Below are positions 33,965 through 43,923 of a stretch of DNA of 64,000 bases, piece by piece (the first letter of the stretch is position 1; each line of letters opens with the position of its first letter). The notes under the pieces are model-generated. The model ran no database searches. It was not told the DNA's origin and was given only the letters and a program-made list of their open reading frames with translations. The stretch is from the NCBI RefSeq assembly GCF_013170825.1, contig NZ_CP033365.1:5902001-5966000 (forward strand), given 5' to 3'. The DNA comes from Mesorhizobium sp. NZP2298 (GTDB lineage Bacteria > Pseudomonadota > Alphaproteobacteria > Rhizobiales > Rhizobiaceae). A program made the translations under genes and the position numbers.

Positions 33965-35398
33965 TCAAGGTGCGATGGCGCCTGTCAGCAGCCCGTAGGC
34001 TCCGATCAGGCCAGCGATGAGCGTCACGGCGAACACGAAAAGTTCGGCGAGCGTGAACAGCTGCAATTTCTGCTCGCGCCGCGCCCAGACATAGAGGATG
34101 GTTCCGGGCACGAAGAGGACGGCGACAAGCAGCACGTATTTGAGCCCGGCGGCGACGAACATGAAGATCGTGTAGATCGCCGCGATCCAGGCGAAGATCT
34201 GGTCGCGGCCGCGCTGATCCGGCGTCTTTTCATAGCCAACGCCGCTGCGGGCGAGCAGGATGCCGTAGCCGGCCACCAGCAGGTAGGGCAGCAGCGCGGT
34301 GACGCTCGTCATGTCGAGCATGAAGTTGAACGCATCCCGGGACCAGTAGGTGGAGATCACGAAGAGCGATACGACGATGTTGGTCAGCCAGAGTGCGTTG
34401 GCGGGAACCCTGTTGCCATTCTGCGCCGCGAAGAGCTTTGGCATGTCCTGCGACTTTGCCGCCGCGAACAGCACCTCGGCGCAGATGAGGGACCAGGCCA
34501 GATAGGCGCCGAGCACCGAGACCAGAACGCCGATCGAGATGAAGACCGCACCCCAGTGACCGACGACCGCCTCGAGAACGCCGGCCATCGACGGCTGCTG
34601 GACACCGGCGATGGCTGATTGCGGCAGTGCCGCGTAGGGCAGCAGCGTGACCGCCACCATCAGGCCGGTGACGCCGACGAAGCCGAGGATCGTCGCCGTT
34701 CCGACGTCGGAACGCACCTTGGCAAAGCGGGAATAGACGCTGGCGCCCTCGATGCCAAGGAAGACGAAGACCGTGATCAGCATCGTGTCGCGCACCTGGG
34801 CGATCAGCGACTTCGGCGGCATGTCCAGCCCGCCGAAGAAATTCTCGCGGAACTGCCCGAAATGGAAGAAGAAGATCAGGAGCAGGATGAAGACCAGGAT
34901 CGGCACGATCTTGGCGATCGTCACGATAGTGTTGATGAAGGTCGCCTGCTCGACGCCGCGAAGGATCATGAAGTGGAAAGCCCAGATGCCGATCAGCGAC
35001 ACGATGATCGCGATGGCGCTGCTGCCGTCCCCAAAAATGCCGGGAAAGAACCGCCCCAGCGTCGAGCCGATGAGCACCCAATAGAAGACGTTGCCCAGGC
35101 AACTGCCAAGCCAGTAGCCGAAGGCGGACAGGAAGCCCATGTAGTTGCCGAAGCCGGCCTTGGCATAGGCGAAGACGCCTGAGTCGATGTCTGGCCTCTT
35201 CTCGGCCAACGCCTGGAACACCCGCGCCAGCATGTACATGCCGGTTCCCGCAATTGCCCAGGCGATGATCGCGCCGAACGGACCTGTCGCGGTCGCGAAC
35301 CGGCCAGGCAGATTGAAAATGCCCGCGCCGACCATCGATCCCACAACCATGCTGGTCAGCGCAAACAGCGAAAGCTTCTGATTTTCGTTTGAAGCCAT
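33965..35398 (-). CDS. APC-family basic amino acid antiporter (ArcD/arginine-ornithine-like)
   Basis: A 477-residue transporter with about 12 membrane segments. The start at 35398 gives MASNENQKLSLFALTSMVVG, and the N-terminal TM1 carries the GSMVGAGIFNLP helix break of the basic amino acid/polyamine antiporter group. FAYAKAGFGNYMGF is also typical. Its gene is read with arcA, so exchange of arginine for citrulline or ornithine is likely. It is a close paralogue of the divergent gene at 35665. Confidence 0.88.
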   Translation of the reverse strand: MASNENQKLSLFALTSMVVGSMVGAGIFNLPGRFATATGPFGAIIAWAIAGTGMYMLARVFQALAEKRPDIDSGVFAYAKAGFGNYMGFLSAFGYWLGSCLGNVFYWVLIGSTLGRFFPGIFGDGSSAIAIIVSLIGIWAFHFMILRGVEQATFINTIVTIAKIVPILVFILLLIFFFHFGQFRENFFGGLDMPPKSLIAQVRDTMLITVFVFLGIEGASVYSRFAKVRSDVGTATILGFVGVTGLMVAVTLLPYAALPQSAIAGVQQPSMAGVLEAVVGHWGAVFISIGVLVSVLGAYLAWSLICAEVLFAAAKSQDMPKLFAAQNGNRVPANALWLTNIVVSLFVISTYWSRDAFNFMLDMTSVTALLPYLLVAGYGILLARSGVGYEKTPDQRGRDQIFAWIAAIYTIFMFVAAGLKYVLLVAVLFVPGTILYVWARREQKLQLFTLAELFVFAVTLIAGLIGAYGLLTGAIAP

Positions 35399-35664
35399 GA
35401 ACCTCTCTCCTGGCTGCGCGAACCAGAGTTCGCGATCAGACGCCTCGCCGACACGTCTCGATCCAGCAAGGTTATGTACGATCAGAAGCAGTAAATCCGG
35501 ACATCGGCAACCGGTTACGCGAGGCGCGGCAAAGGTTTGGGACGTCATGTATACTGGCGGGATTTTATGCCAATCACATGGGCGTCAGACTCGGGCTAGG
35601 TTGCAGGGGCGACAAAGAGACCTCCTGAACGGTCCATCGGCCAAAGGAATTGTTGATCCATTCG

Positions 35665-37095
35665 ATGAACTCAGCCGTTCAGCAGAAATTCTCGATATGG
35701 ACCCTGACGGCCATGGTCGTCGGTTCGATGGTCGGCGCTGGTATCTTCTCGTTGCCACAGGCCTTCGGCCGCGAAACCGGCCCGTTCGGGGCCCTGATCG
35801 CCTGGGCCATTGCCGGCGTCGGCATGCTGATGCTGGCGTTCGTCTTCCAGACCTTGTCGCTTCGCAAGCCAGATCTCGACGCGGGCGTATACGCCTATGC
35901 CAAGGCTGGCTTTGGCAACTATCTCGGCTTCCTCTCGGCCCTCGGTTACTGGTCTGCCGCCGTTCTCGGCAACGTCTCTTATTTCGTGCTGATAAAGTCG
36001 ACGCTCGGGCTTTTCTTTCCCGTGTTTGGCGACGGCAATACCGTCACGGCGATCGTCATTTCCTCGATGCTTCTGTGGATCGTGCATTCGCTGGTCCTGC
36101 GCGGCGTCAAGGAAGCGGCGGCGATCAATACCGTCGTTACTTACGCCAAGATCATTCCGATCTTTCTCTTTATCGTTTTCGTCATCTACGGCTTCAAGGC
36201 CGATATCTTCACAGCCAATTTCTGGGGCGGGGATGAAGTCAGCGTCGGCAACATCGCGAGCCAGGTTCGTGGGACGATGCTGGTGACCGTATTCGTCTTT
36301 GTCGGAATCGAAGGCGCGAGCGTCTATTCGCGTTACGCACGCAACCGCAGGGATGTCGGGGTCGCGACGCTCCTTGGTTTCCTCGGCGTGCTGTGCCTGC
36401 TTGTGCTGGTGACCATCCTGTCCTACGGGATCATGCTTCGTCCCGAGCTGACAGCGCTGCGCAATCCATCCATGGCCGGCGTATTGGAGGCGGTGGTCGG
36501 ACCATGGGGCGCCAAGTTCGTCAGCTTCGGCCTGCTGATCTCCGTTGCCGGCGCCTATCTGTCCTGGGTGCTGCTGGCCGCCGAAATCCTGTTCACCGCA
36601 TCACATCACCAGAGCATGCCGCGTTTTCTTGCGCACAAGAACAAGCATGGTGTGCCGTCGCGGGCGCTCTGGCTGACCAATACGGTCGTGCAGGTCTTTC
36701 TGATCCTGACGCTCTTTGCTCAACAGGCTTTCAGGCTCGCGCTCGAGCTCACCAGTTCCATGATCCTCATCCCTTACCTTCTCGTCGCCGCCTACGGGTT
36801 CAAGCTCGCATGGAGTGGTGAGAGCTACGAAAACGACCCCACGGCGCGGCGTGTCGATTTCGCAAGGGCAGCAATAGCATTGGTGTATACGGCCGGTCTC
36901 ATCTACGCCGCCAGCGCCAAGCACCTGCTGCTCTCGGCCGTCATCTACGGACCGGGTACGATCCTCTTTGTCATGGCTCGGAAGGAGCGCGGGCAGAGGA
37001 TATTTACTCCCGTTGAGATGGGGATGTTCGTCGTCGCCGCACTTGGCGCGGTCGCCGCAATCTACGGCATCCTTGCCGGCCTCATCGCGGTCTAG
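35665..37095 (+). CDS. APC-family basic amino acid antiporter, second copy
   Basis: A 476-residue paralogue of the arcA-linked antiporter, sharing SMVGAGIFSLP and YAYAKAGFGNYLGFLSALGYW. About 12 membrane helices are expected. The ATG at 35665 is favoured by family length; TTG codons at 35650 and 35653 have an AAAGGA closer to them and remain possible. It diverges from the first antiporter across about 265 bases, which should hold both promoters. Having two antiporters with one deiminase suggests that each serves a different exchange (for instance arginine/ornithine and arginine/citrulline), but this is inference. Confidence 0.87.
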   Translation: MNSAVQQKFSIWTLTAMVVGSMVGAGIFSLPQAFGRETGPFGALIAWAIAGVGMLMLAFVFQTLSLRKPDLDAGVYAYAKAGFGNYLGFLSALGYWSAAVLGNVSYFVLIKSTLGLFFPVFGDGNTVTAIVISSMLLWIVHSLVLRGVKEAAAINTVVTYAKIIPIFLFIVFVIYGFKADIFTANFWGGDEVSVGNIASQVRGTMLVTVFVFVGIEGASVYSRYARNRRDVGVATLLGFLGVLCLLVLVTILSYGIMLRPELTALRNPSMAGVLEAVVGPWGAKFVSFGLLISVAGAYLSWVLLAAEILFTASHHQSMPRFLAHKNKHGVPSRALWLTNTVVQVFLILTLFAQQAFRLALELTSSMILIPYLLVAAYGFKLAWSGESYENDPTARRVDFARAAIALVYTAGLIYAASAKHLLLSAVIYGPGTILFVMARKERGQRIFTPVEMGMFVVAALGAVAAIYGILAGLIAV

Positions 37096-38150
37096 GGCCC
37101 AAAGCTGTTTCGCAGCAGAAGACCGCTCAATGTGTGCGCCCTGCTGTCGGCGTGACTGATGTGCTGCAAGGTCGCGGCCTGGGCGCCACGCCAGCCTTCC
37201 GCGCGTGCCTCCTTTGGCGTGATGCCGAATTCCTTCCTGAACATCCGGCTGTATGCCGATGGATCCGTGAAGCCCCAATCCCCGGCAACGGTGGAGATCG
37301 GTCGCCCATCCAGACTGTCAGCAAGTATATCGCGTGTCTTGATGAGACGTTTGTGGCGAATATAATTCGAAACACCTCCAGCGGTTTCAAATATCCGGTA
37401 GAGGCGGGAGCGGGACACGCCGAGGTCGCGGCAAAGCCTGTCGGGTGTCAAGTTCCGATCGCTCAGGTTCTTTGCAATGATCTTGGCGGCGCGCTCGACG
37501 ATCACGGCGTCGATCACACGCTGTGCCTCGATGATGCGCTCATGCGACGGCAACAGGCACGCGGCCAGCAGATTGGTGGTCGCAGTGGCAATGTGCGGTA
37601 TGTCCACCGCTTTCAGATCGGGAAGCGAGCGGTGCAGCAGCAGCACATAGTCCGCCAGGAAACGTTTCGACTCCTCGCGAATTTCAATCCTGGATGATTG
37701 GATGAAAGGCAGATCTCGGGGCAAGAAAAGCGCAAGGAGGGCATCATGCTCCATCATGCATTCGTAGGGCTCTGCAAAAGATTGCAGGGTCGTTTTCACG
37801 ACCTGCCAATTTCCAGGATGCCTGCCCTTGGACAAGGGCAGGCTCAAATACCAATTGTCTACCGAAGGGTTTTTCAAATGCCGCCAGCGCCAGCGACAGC
37901 GGTAGGCATTGCCGGGCAATTCGAGGAACATGACACCCAACGTTCCCAAATCCCACACCGTCTCATGTGCTGGAAACGAATGGCTCTGTTCTTGCAGAAG
38001 TTCGGCGTCGGCAACACCTTGATGCCAGCTTCGAAACAGGTCGAATTGCTCGGCGGGTGGTGCTGTGAAGGTGTCCATGTCGACGACGCATTGCAGGGGC
38101 TCGTCATCTGCTTTTCCGGATCGCCCGGCGGCATTATCCTTGGCATCCAT
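37092..38150 (-). CDS. AraC-family transcriptional regulator
   Basis: A 352-residue regulator. The N-terminal half (with PPAEQFDLFRSWHQG) fits the AraC_binding_2 effector domain. Two helix-turn-helix units follow near 235-335, including GVSRSRLYRIFETAGGV and GFTDPSAYSRMFRKEFGITP. Its start at 38150 is set by the family alignment. It overlaps the antiporter stop by four bases on the opposite strand (convergent). It is a clear paralogue of the genes at 54519 and 55586. It probably regulates the exported-hydrolase genes diverging from it at 38611, but no operator is recognised. Confidence 0.88.
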   Translation of the reverse strand: MDAKDNAAGRSGKADDEPLQCVVDMDTFTAPPAEQFDLFRSWHQGVADAELLQEQSHSFPAHETVWDLGTLGVMFLELPGNAYRCRWRWRHLKNPSVDNWYLSLPLSKGRHPGNWQVVKTTLQSFAEPYECMMEHDALLALFLPRDLPFIQSSRIEIREESKRFLADYVLLLHRSLPDLKAVDIPHIATATTNLLAACLLPSHERIIEAQRVIDAVIVERAAKIIAKNLSDRNLTPDRLCRDLGVSRSRLYRIFETAGGVSNYIRHKRLIKTRDILADSLDGRPISTVAGDWGFTDPSAYSRMFRKEFGITPKEARAEGWRGAQAATLQHISHADSRAHTLSGLLLRNSFGP

Positions 38151-38610
38151 GACAACTCTCCGTCTTATCGGTGCAACACGGATCACGTCTTCTTCATGAT
38201 AACCTAGCCGCCTCAAGCAGACCAGTTGCCGAGAACTAATGTAGCGCGTGCCAGTTTCGCAGCATCGAAATCACATTAACCAATCGTTAAACTGTTATCC
38301 GATCTTTCTGATTGATCTGCCGGCTAATCCGCGGACCGATCCTGATCGCGTACATCGAAGCCGCGGAGGCGGTTGTATCGTACCCGGCGCTTTCACATGA
38401 GTTGCGGGCGGCTGTCCTTCAGTATGCAAAGCATCCCAATCATAGACCACCAGTCCATTTTTCTTGCCTGAGGCTGTACTCCCTGAAACGTCCGGTGGAC
38501 TAATGCCCGATCACCATGCGCTCAACGGGGATCGGCAGAGATGATCTGCCGTCCTTGTAGGCGTCACCGCGAGATCCGCAGCATGATCCTGATCGGCAAG
38601 GGGCACAGCC
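38151..38610. other. Divergent intergenic region
   Basis: About 460 bases between the AraC gene and the desuccinylase-like gene, AT-richer around 38260-38320. It must carry both promoters. I can point to no firm operator, hairpin or small gene. Confidence 0.35.
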
Positions 38611-39804
38611 ATGGCGAATGAAACCAGCGAGGGCCTCGGCCGTCGGAACTTCATGATCGCATCCGTCGCCACGATCGGCGCTGCCGCTGCGCTCATGGCC
38701 GGACCGGCGCAGGCACAGACGGGCTCGGCACCTGCGACCGCGTCCCCCGCCGGCACGTCGGGAACCGTCTACACCGGCGATGTCATCGACGGAAAGAAGG
38801 TCATCAGTTCGCTTGACATCTCGGATCTGGAACCGGGCAAGCACAGCTTTTATTTCCAGGGCGTCCAAATGCCGACGGGCCAGCACTGGTACGTCTCGGT
38901 GATGGTCGCCAAGGGGGCAGCGCCGGGCAAACGTCTGGGGCTGATGAGCGGCGTGCATGGCGATGAAATGAGCCCTATCCACACCGTGCAATCCGTCATG
39001 CGTGAGCTCGATCCGGCCGCGATGTCGGGATCCGTGGTTGCGGTATTCGACATTTCGCGCCCCGCAATGGAAGGCATGGAACGGAGATGGCCGAATTCAG
39101 GGCGCGGGATCGACCTGATCGACATCAACCGGCTGTTCCCTGGCAATGAAGGCGCACCCGACGCGCCGTCGCGCCACGCCGGCCTCATATTCAACCGGCT
39201 TCTGCGGCCAAACCTCGACTACGGTATCGATTTCCATACAGCAGCCACGGGCATGGACGCGACGGCCTTCCACCTTGCTCGCATGGATTTCCCCGAAGTG
39301 CGGGCGATGGCGGAGCTCTATCCGGTCGACCAGATTTTCGACAACCTGGGTGAGCATGGTCTTCTCGCCAATGCTCTCATCGATGCCGGCATCCCGGCCT
39401 TCACGCCCGAAATCGGCAAGCCGCGGGTCTTCGATCACGATAAGATCGCCCTGTTCGTCGAAGGGACGATGAACGTCATCAAGCATCACGGAATAATTTC
39501 AGGCCCTATCGGCAGAACCAGCAAGGATACGAACGTTTTCGTCGCGGACGGCATGTTTCCCGTGATCGCGACGCATGGCGGTTTCGTCGAATTGTTGGTC
39601 GAACTCAATGAAACCGTTCGGCCCGGACAGAAAGTTGCCGTCCAGAGGAACACCTTCGGTGAAATCGTCGCGGAATATTCCGTGTCTCTCGGCGGCGAAG
39701 TCGGCGCCAGGCGGACCGATGCAACAGCCGAGCCGGGAACTCCGATCGTATTCCTCATCTTCGACAGCGCCAATCCTGTCGGCGGAGATGTGCTGGTCGA
39801 GTGA
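38611..39804 (+). CDS. Tat-exported succinylglutamate desuccinylase/aspartoacylase family protein
   Basis: A 397-residue zinc hydrolase. The N terminus has a Tat signal (GRRNFMIASVATIGAAAALM, cleavage near AQAQT). The mature part holds GVHGDEMSP with the zinc-binding His and Glu, GIDFHTAATG with the second His, and a catalytic Glu region (FTPEIGKP), as in the AstE/AspA family. Members remove acyl groups from N-acyl amino acids. The Tat leader places it in the periplasm, which is unusual for a family that is mostly cytoplasmic. It is followed by another Tat-exported hydrolase. Confidence 0.82.
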   Translation: MANETSEGLGRRNFMIASVATIGAAAALMAGPAQAQTGSAPATASPAGTSGTVYTGDVIDGKKVISSLDISDLEPGKHSFYFQGVQMPTGQHWYVSVMVAKGAAPGKRLGLMSGVHGDEMSPIHTVQSVMRELDPAAMSGSVVAVFDISRPAMEGMERRWPNSGRGIDLIDINRLFPGNEGAPDAPSRHAGLIFNRLLRPNLDYGIDFHTAATGMDATAFHLARMDFPEVRAMAELYPVDQIFDNLGEHGLLANALIDAGIPAFTPEIGKPRVFDHDKIALFVEGTMNVIKHHGIISGPIGRTSKDTNVFVADGMFPVIATHGGFVELLVELNETVRPGQKVAVQRNTFGEIVAEYSVSLGGEVGARRTDATAEPGTPIVFLIFDSANPVGGDVLVE

Positions 39805-39883
39805 CGGGACCTGAAACAACAAGAACAGCGACACGAAGCGCCGCCCGGCAGGTGCCAGTGTCGCTCAACCGAAAGCAAAAGAC

Positions 39884-41326
39884 ATGCTGCGGCTAGGCTC
39901 GAAGTACGGCCACCTCGTTCACAGTTCCGGTTGTGGCTGTTTCAACCCCGACCTTCAAAAGGTTTCCCGTCGCCTGGAAGCCTTCTCGCGGCGCAGTTTT
40001 CTTTCCGGTCTTGGGGCCACAACCATTGCCGGCGTGCTGGCCAAGCCTGTGTTCGCGCAGACGGCCGCGCCTCCTTCCAAGATCCTGTTTCGCAAGGTTC
40101 GGCTTTTCGACGGCAAATCGGGCACGGTGAAGGATGGCGCTCAAATCCTGGTGGAGAACAACAGGATTTCCAGCATTGACATGACGAATGCGCCGGCGCC
40201 GAGCGACGCAAGAGTGGTCGACTGCCGCAATGGTGTGCTTATGCCGGGTCTGATCGATGCCCACTGGCATACGATTTTCGCGGCGGTTCCGCTGAACATT
40301 CTGCTGAATGGCGATCCTGGCATCATCTTCGCCGCATCCACCGCCGAGGCAGATCACACCCTGATGCGCGGGTTCACCACCGTTCGCGATTTGGGAGGCC
40401 CCTCCTTCTCGTTCAAGCAGGCCATAGATGCCGGAATGATTCCCGGTCCGCGCATTTTCCCGGCTGGCGCGATGATCACGACTTCCGGAGGGCATGGCGA
40501 CCTTCGGTTGCCGAGCGAGATTCCGCGTGACGGCGGCAAGCTCAGCAAAGGGGAATTGCTGGGCGGATCGGCCATCGTCGACGGTATAGATGACCTGAAG
40601 ATGCGCATACGCGAACAGCTTCTCCAGGGCGCATCGCAGATCAAGCTGGTGGGCGGTGGCGGCGTGTCGTCGCCGCGCAGTCCTCTGGACATGGTCACCT
40701 TCAGTGAAGATGAGCTTCGGGCCGGCGTCGAGGTCGCGCAGGATTGGAATACCTACGTCACCGTACACGCCTACACCCCCCGCGCCGTGCAGCGTGCGCT
40801 GGCCGCTGGCGTGACGTGCGTCGAACACGGCCATTTGATGGATGAGGAAACGGCAAGGATGATCGCGGAGAAGGGCGTGTGGCTCAGCATGCAGCCCTTC
40901 CTGACGATGGAAGATGCCGCATCGGCAAGCGGCCCAGGCGTCGAGCGAGCCAAGCAACTCTTCGCCGGAACGCCAAGGGTATACGATTTTGTCCGCAAGT
41001 ACGGCATCAAGACAGGGTGGGGTTCCGACGTGCTGTTCTCGCCCGAACTGGGGCCACGCCAGAATGTCATGCTCACGCATCTGGCCAATTGGTACAAGAA
41101 TGCCGAGGTCCTGCAGATAGCGACATCGGTCAATGCCGAGTTGCTTGGCCTCTCCAATCTCCGCAATCCATATCCTGGCAAGATCGGCGTCATCGAGGAG
41201 GGTGCGTTTGCGGACCTGCTCGTGGTCGACGGCAACCCGGTCGACGACATCAGGCTGCTTGAAGACCCGCAGAAGAACTTCACGGTGATCGTGAAGGACG
41301 GTCGACTGCACAAGAATATCCTGTGA
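39884..41326 (+). CDS. Tat-exported amidohydrolase (prolidase/imidazolonepropionase-like)
   Basis: A 480-residue metal-dependent hydrolase. A twin-arginine motif (SRRSFLSGLG) and hydrophobic stretch precede cleavage near FAQTAAP. The TIM-barrel carries the first metal motif GLIDAHWHT, a candidate carboxylated lysine in SQIKLVGGGG, VHAYTP and EHGHLMD histidines and the Asp in GWGSDVLF. It resembles the Xaa-Pro dipeptidase-like amidohydrolases. The 35 residues before the RR motif make the leader long, so a later start is possible. Position after the acylase gene suggests that both act on acylated amino acids or peptides in the periplasm. Confidence 0.83.
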   Translation: MLRLGSKYGHLVHSSGCGCFNPDLQKVSRRLEAFSRRSFLSGLGATTIAGVLAKPVFAQTAAPPSKILFRKVRLFDGKSGTVKDGAQILVENNRISSIDMTNAPAPSDARVVDCRNGVLMPGLIDAHWHTIFAAVPLNILLNGDPGIIFAASTAEADHTLMRGFTTVRDLGGPSFSFKQAIDAGMIPGPRIFPAGAMITTSGGHGDLRLPSEIPRDGGKLSKGELLGGSAIVDGIDDLKMRIREQLLQGASQIKLVGGGGVSSPRSPLDMVTFSEDELRAGVEVAQDWNTYVTVHAYTPRAVQRALAAGVTCVEHGHLMDEETARMIAEKGVWLSMQPFLTMEDAASASGPGVERAKQLFAGTPRVYDFVRKYGIKTGWGSDVLFSPELGPRQNVMLTHLANWYKNAEVLQIATSVNAELLGLSNLRNPYPGKIGVIEEGAFADLLVVDGNPVDDIRLLEDPQKNFTVIVKDGRLHKNIL

Positions 41327-41463
41327 GCAGCGGCGGAACTGGACATGCTGCACTCACCCCGCGGCGCTCAGTCAATCCATCCTGACTTCATGCCCTTGGC
41401 GAACAAGCGATCGCCGAGGGCCTCGTCCTCGGCTGGCCGTGACGCCAGGCATCGGCGCCGCTA

Positions 41464-42162
41464 ATGATGGCCGATTTGATAGCAGCGCATTCGATCATGC
41501 TGAAGCTGGCGCTATCGCTGCTGCTTGGACTCATGATCGGCGTGGAGCGCCAATACAAGCAGCGCCATACCGGGCTCGTGACCCATGCCCTGGTTGCGCT
41601 GGGCGCCGCGTCCTATGCTTCCTTGCCCGGCGCGCTTGGTCTGGAACTGGATCTGCGCATGGGATCTCAGGTGGTGACCGGCATCGGCTTTCTGGGTGCC
41701 GGCCTGATCATGAGGGATGGCACCAGCATAAAGGGGCTGAGCACGGCCGCTACGGTCTGGAGCACTGGAGCCGTGGGGGTGTTTGTCGGCTACGGCTTCT
41801 TGCTGCTCGCGGCGGAAACAACCTTGTTCGTGATCTTGTCGAATATTTTTCTTCCCCGGCTTGCTCTTCATGTGGCGGGATACTCTGCGCTGCCCGCCGA
41901 TAGCGAGAGAATTTATCTTATAAAAATACAATGCGATCTGCAAAAATCGGATGTCGTGAAGTCTTCAGTCATTCAGGCAGTAGCAATGAAAAATCTTAGA
42001 CTTATGTCCATGGATAGCGACACCAATGAAGATAAAAGTCTTTCGGAAATACACATCTCCGTTGCCCCTGAAAAGGGAGAAGAAAAATCTATTGACGCCT
42101 TGATCGGGTTCTTGGCCATGAAGGAAATTGTTCATTTCGTCGGGCGCGAGACCGATATCTAG
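41464..42162 (+). CDS. MgtC/SapB family membrane protein
   Basis: A 232-residue protein with about four N-terminal membrane helices. It carries the MgtC hallmark LLLGLMIGVERQYKQRHTGL and GIGFLGAGLIM, followed by a C-terminal ACT-like soluble domain of about 90 residues. MgtC proteins are linked to low-magnesium growth and acid or host survival. The C-terminal part is more AT-rich than the surroundings. It precedes an HdeD-like gene by 20 bases, so the two are probably co-transcribed. Confidence 0.88.
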   Translation: MMADLIAAHSIMLKLALSLLLGLMIGVERQYKQRHTGLVTHALVALGAASYASLPGALGLELDLRMGSQVVTGIGFLGAGLIMRDGTSIKGLSTAATVWSTGAVGVFVGYGFLLLAAETTLFVILSNIFLPRLALHVAGYSALPADSERIYLIKIQCDLQKSDVVKSSVIQAVAMKNLRLMSMDSDTNEDKSLSEIHISVAPEKGEEKSIDALIGFLAMKEIVHFVGRETDI

Positions 42163-42182
42163 AAGGTGCTCGGAGCGGCAAG

Positions 42183-42764
42183 ATGACAGGAAATCCAGAC
42201 CAATCTCCCTCGACGGCATCCGAAAGAGCCGAAATCGAGCAAGGCAAATGGCGCAGGTTTCTGCTGTTTGGATTCCTCTTGCTGGCGGGCGGAGTATTTT
42301 CCGTCGCGGTTCCGGCCGTTTCCAATTTCGCTTCCAGTGTCGTGTTCGCCGTCGCCCTGATCGGGGTTGGCGTCGTCAAGGTTATACAGTCCCTTTGGAT
42401 CAAAAGCTGGACCGGCTTCGTATGGCAGGAGCTAACCGGCTTCTTCGAACTCATTGGCGGCATCATGATTTACTTCAATCCTGTAAAGGCTTCTGCCGCG
42501 ATATCGCTGTTCATAGCCTTTGTATTATTCGTCCACGGAATTCTTCATATAATAGTAGCAATCGAGATCAGGAAGGCGAGCCGATGGTATTGGTTCGTTA
42601 TTTCCGGCGCCGTTGCCGTACTGGCAAGTCTATCCATAATTCTGAAGTGGCCGATGGTCCGAGAGATGCCAACTGGGCTTGTGGCCGGCTTCTCCCTGAT
42701 GATTGCCGGACTGGCGTATCTCGTCATTGCGCTGAGCGTGCGCAAGACGAAGATTTTGTCTTGA
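42183..42764 (+). CDS. HdeD-like (DUF308) membrane protein 1
   Basis: A 193-residue protein with about six membrane helices in three pairs, matching the DUF308/HdeD layout (FGFLLLAGGVFSVAVPAVSN; ELTGFFELIGGIMIYFNP). HdeD proteins contribute to acid resistance at high cell density in enteric bacteria; function here is inferred. A second, shorter member lies at 47756. It follows mgtC and precedes the efflux adaptor by 22 bases. Confidence 0.8.
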   Translation: MTGNPDQSPSTASERAEIEQGKWRRFLLFGFLLLAGGVFSVAVPAVSNFASSVVFAVALIGVGVVKVIQSLWIKSWTGFVWQELTGFFELIGGIMIYFNPVKASAAISLFIAFVLFVHGILHIIVAIEIRKASRWYWFVISGAVAVLASLSIILKWPMVREMPTGLVAGFSLMIAGLAYLVIALSVRKTKILS

Positions 42765-42786
42765 GAACAGGATGCGAGGATCCGCT

Positions 42787-43923
42787 ATGGGAAGCACCTT
42801 CGATTTTCGACCCGCGGTCGTGGCGGCCGTATTCCTGGTCGGAGTGGCCGGCTTCACGGGTACGGCGCATGCGCAGACCGTGCAACCGCCGGCGGCAATG
42901 CCGGTGGTAGTGGAAAAGGTTCTGTCCGGCCCAGCAAGACCGCCGCTGACGTATAATGCGCAGGTCGAGGCGATCGAGGCGGTCGACATACAAGCACGCG
43001 TCTCCGGCCTACTGAAGGCGCTCAAATTCTCGGAGGGCCAAGGCGTGAAGGAAGGCGACCTGCTTTTCGAAATCGAGCCGGATCAACTGTCGGCGGCACT
43101 GATGTCCGCGCAGGCGCAGGTGGCCAGGACGGAAGCCACGCGCAACGCCGCACAACAAAGCCTGTCACGCGCCAGGGACCTGTTCAACCGCAGGACCATT
43201 CCGCAGGCCACGTTGGATGACGCGCAGGCTGCATTCGACGTCGCCGCAGCGGACGTCCAAAGCGCCAATGCAGCCCTCAACACGGCCGAACTCAATCTTT
43301 CCTACGCCCAGATCAAGTCGCCCATCGACGGGACCATCGGCCGCTTCCTGGTGACGCCCGGAAATCTCGTGGGGCCTGGCTCCGGACCGTTGGCGCGCAT
43401 CGTGCAACTCGATCCTGTCCGCGTCGCATTCTCGATCGCCGACAGCACCCTGGTCGACATCAGGCAGAAACTCGCCGGCGGGCAGAGCATCGATCGGAGC
43501 CAATTCCATCTGAGCCTGTCGCTCGCCAACGGCACGCAATACGCTTCGCCGGGGCGGCTGCAGTTCATTGACAATGAGGTCGACCTGCAGACCGGGACCG
43601 TGGCCGTCCGCGCGCTGTTTCCCAACCCCGGCCACATATTGACGCCTGGCCAGTTCGTCCGGCTCACTGTGGTCGACGAAGCAGCCAAGGAATTGCCGCT
43701 GGTGCCGATGGCGTCCGTTCTTCAGGACCGCCAGGGCAAGTTCGTCTTCGTGCTCAACAACAATACCGTGACGAGGCAGGCGATCACGACCGGCGCGCGC
43801 ATCGACAATCGGTGGGCGGTGACGAGCGGATTGAAGGGCGGCGAAACAATCGTCATCGAGGGGTTGCAACGTATCTCCGATGGTCAGCAGGTCACACCAC
43901 GCGAAGCGGAGCGCGCGCAATGA
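42787..43923 (+). CDS. RND efflux periplasmic adaptor (membrane fusion protein)
   Basis: A 378-residue exported adaptor. I chose ATG 42787, which has GAGGA seven bases upstream; ATG 42772 is too close to its site. The signal peptide ends near TAHAQT. The lipoyl, alpha-hairpin and beta-barrel modules are seen in order ([49 protein letters not shown]). It overlaps the pump gene by four bases (ATGA). It links the RND pump to an outer-membrane channel, which is not encoded here. Confidence 0.92.
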   Translation: MGSTFDFRPAVVAAVFLVGVAGFTGTAHAQTVQPPAAMPVVVEKVLSGPARPPLTYNAQVEAIEAVDIQARVSGLLKALKFSEGQGVKEGDLLFEIEPDQLSAALMSAQAQVARTEATRNAAQQSLSRARDLFNRRTIPQATLDDAQAAFDVAAADVQSANAALNTAELNLSYAQIKSPIDGTIGRFLVTPGNLVGPGSGPLARIVQLDPVRVAFSIADSTLVDIRQKLAGGQSIDRSQFHLSLSLANGTQYASPGRLQFIDNEVDLQTGTVAVRALFPNPGHILTPGQFVRLTVVDEAAKELPLVPMASVLQDRQGKFVFVLNNNTVTRQAITTGARIDNRWAVTSGLKGGETIVIEGLQRISDGQQVTPREAERAQ

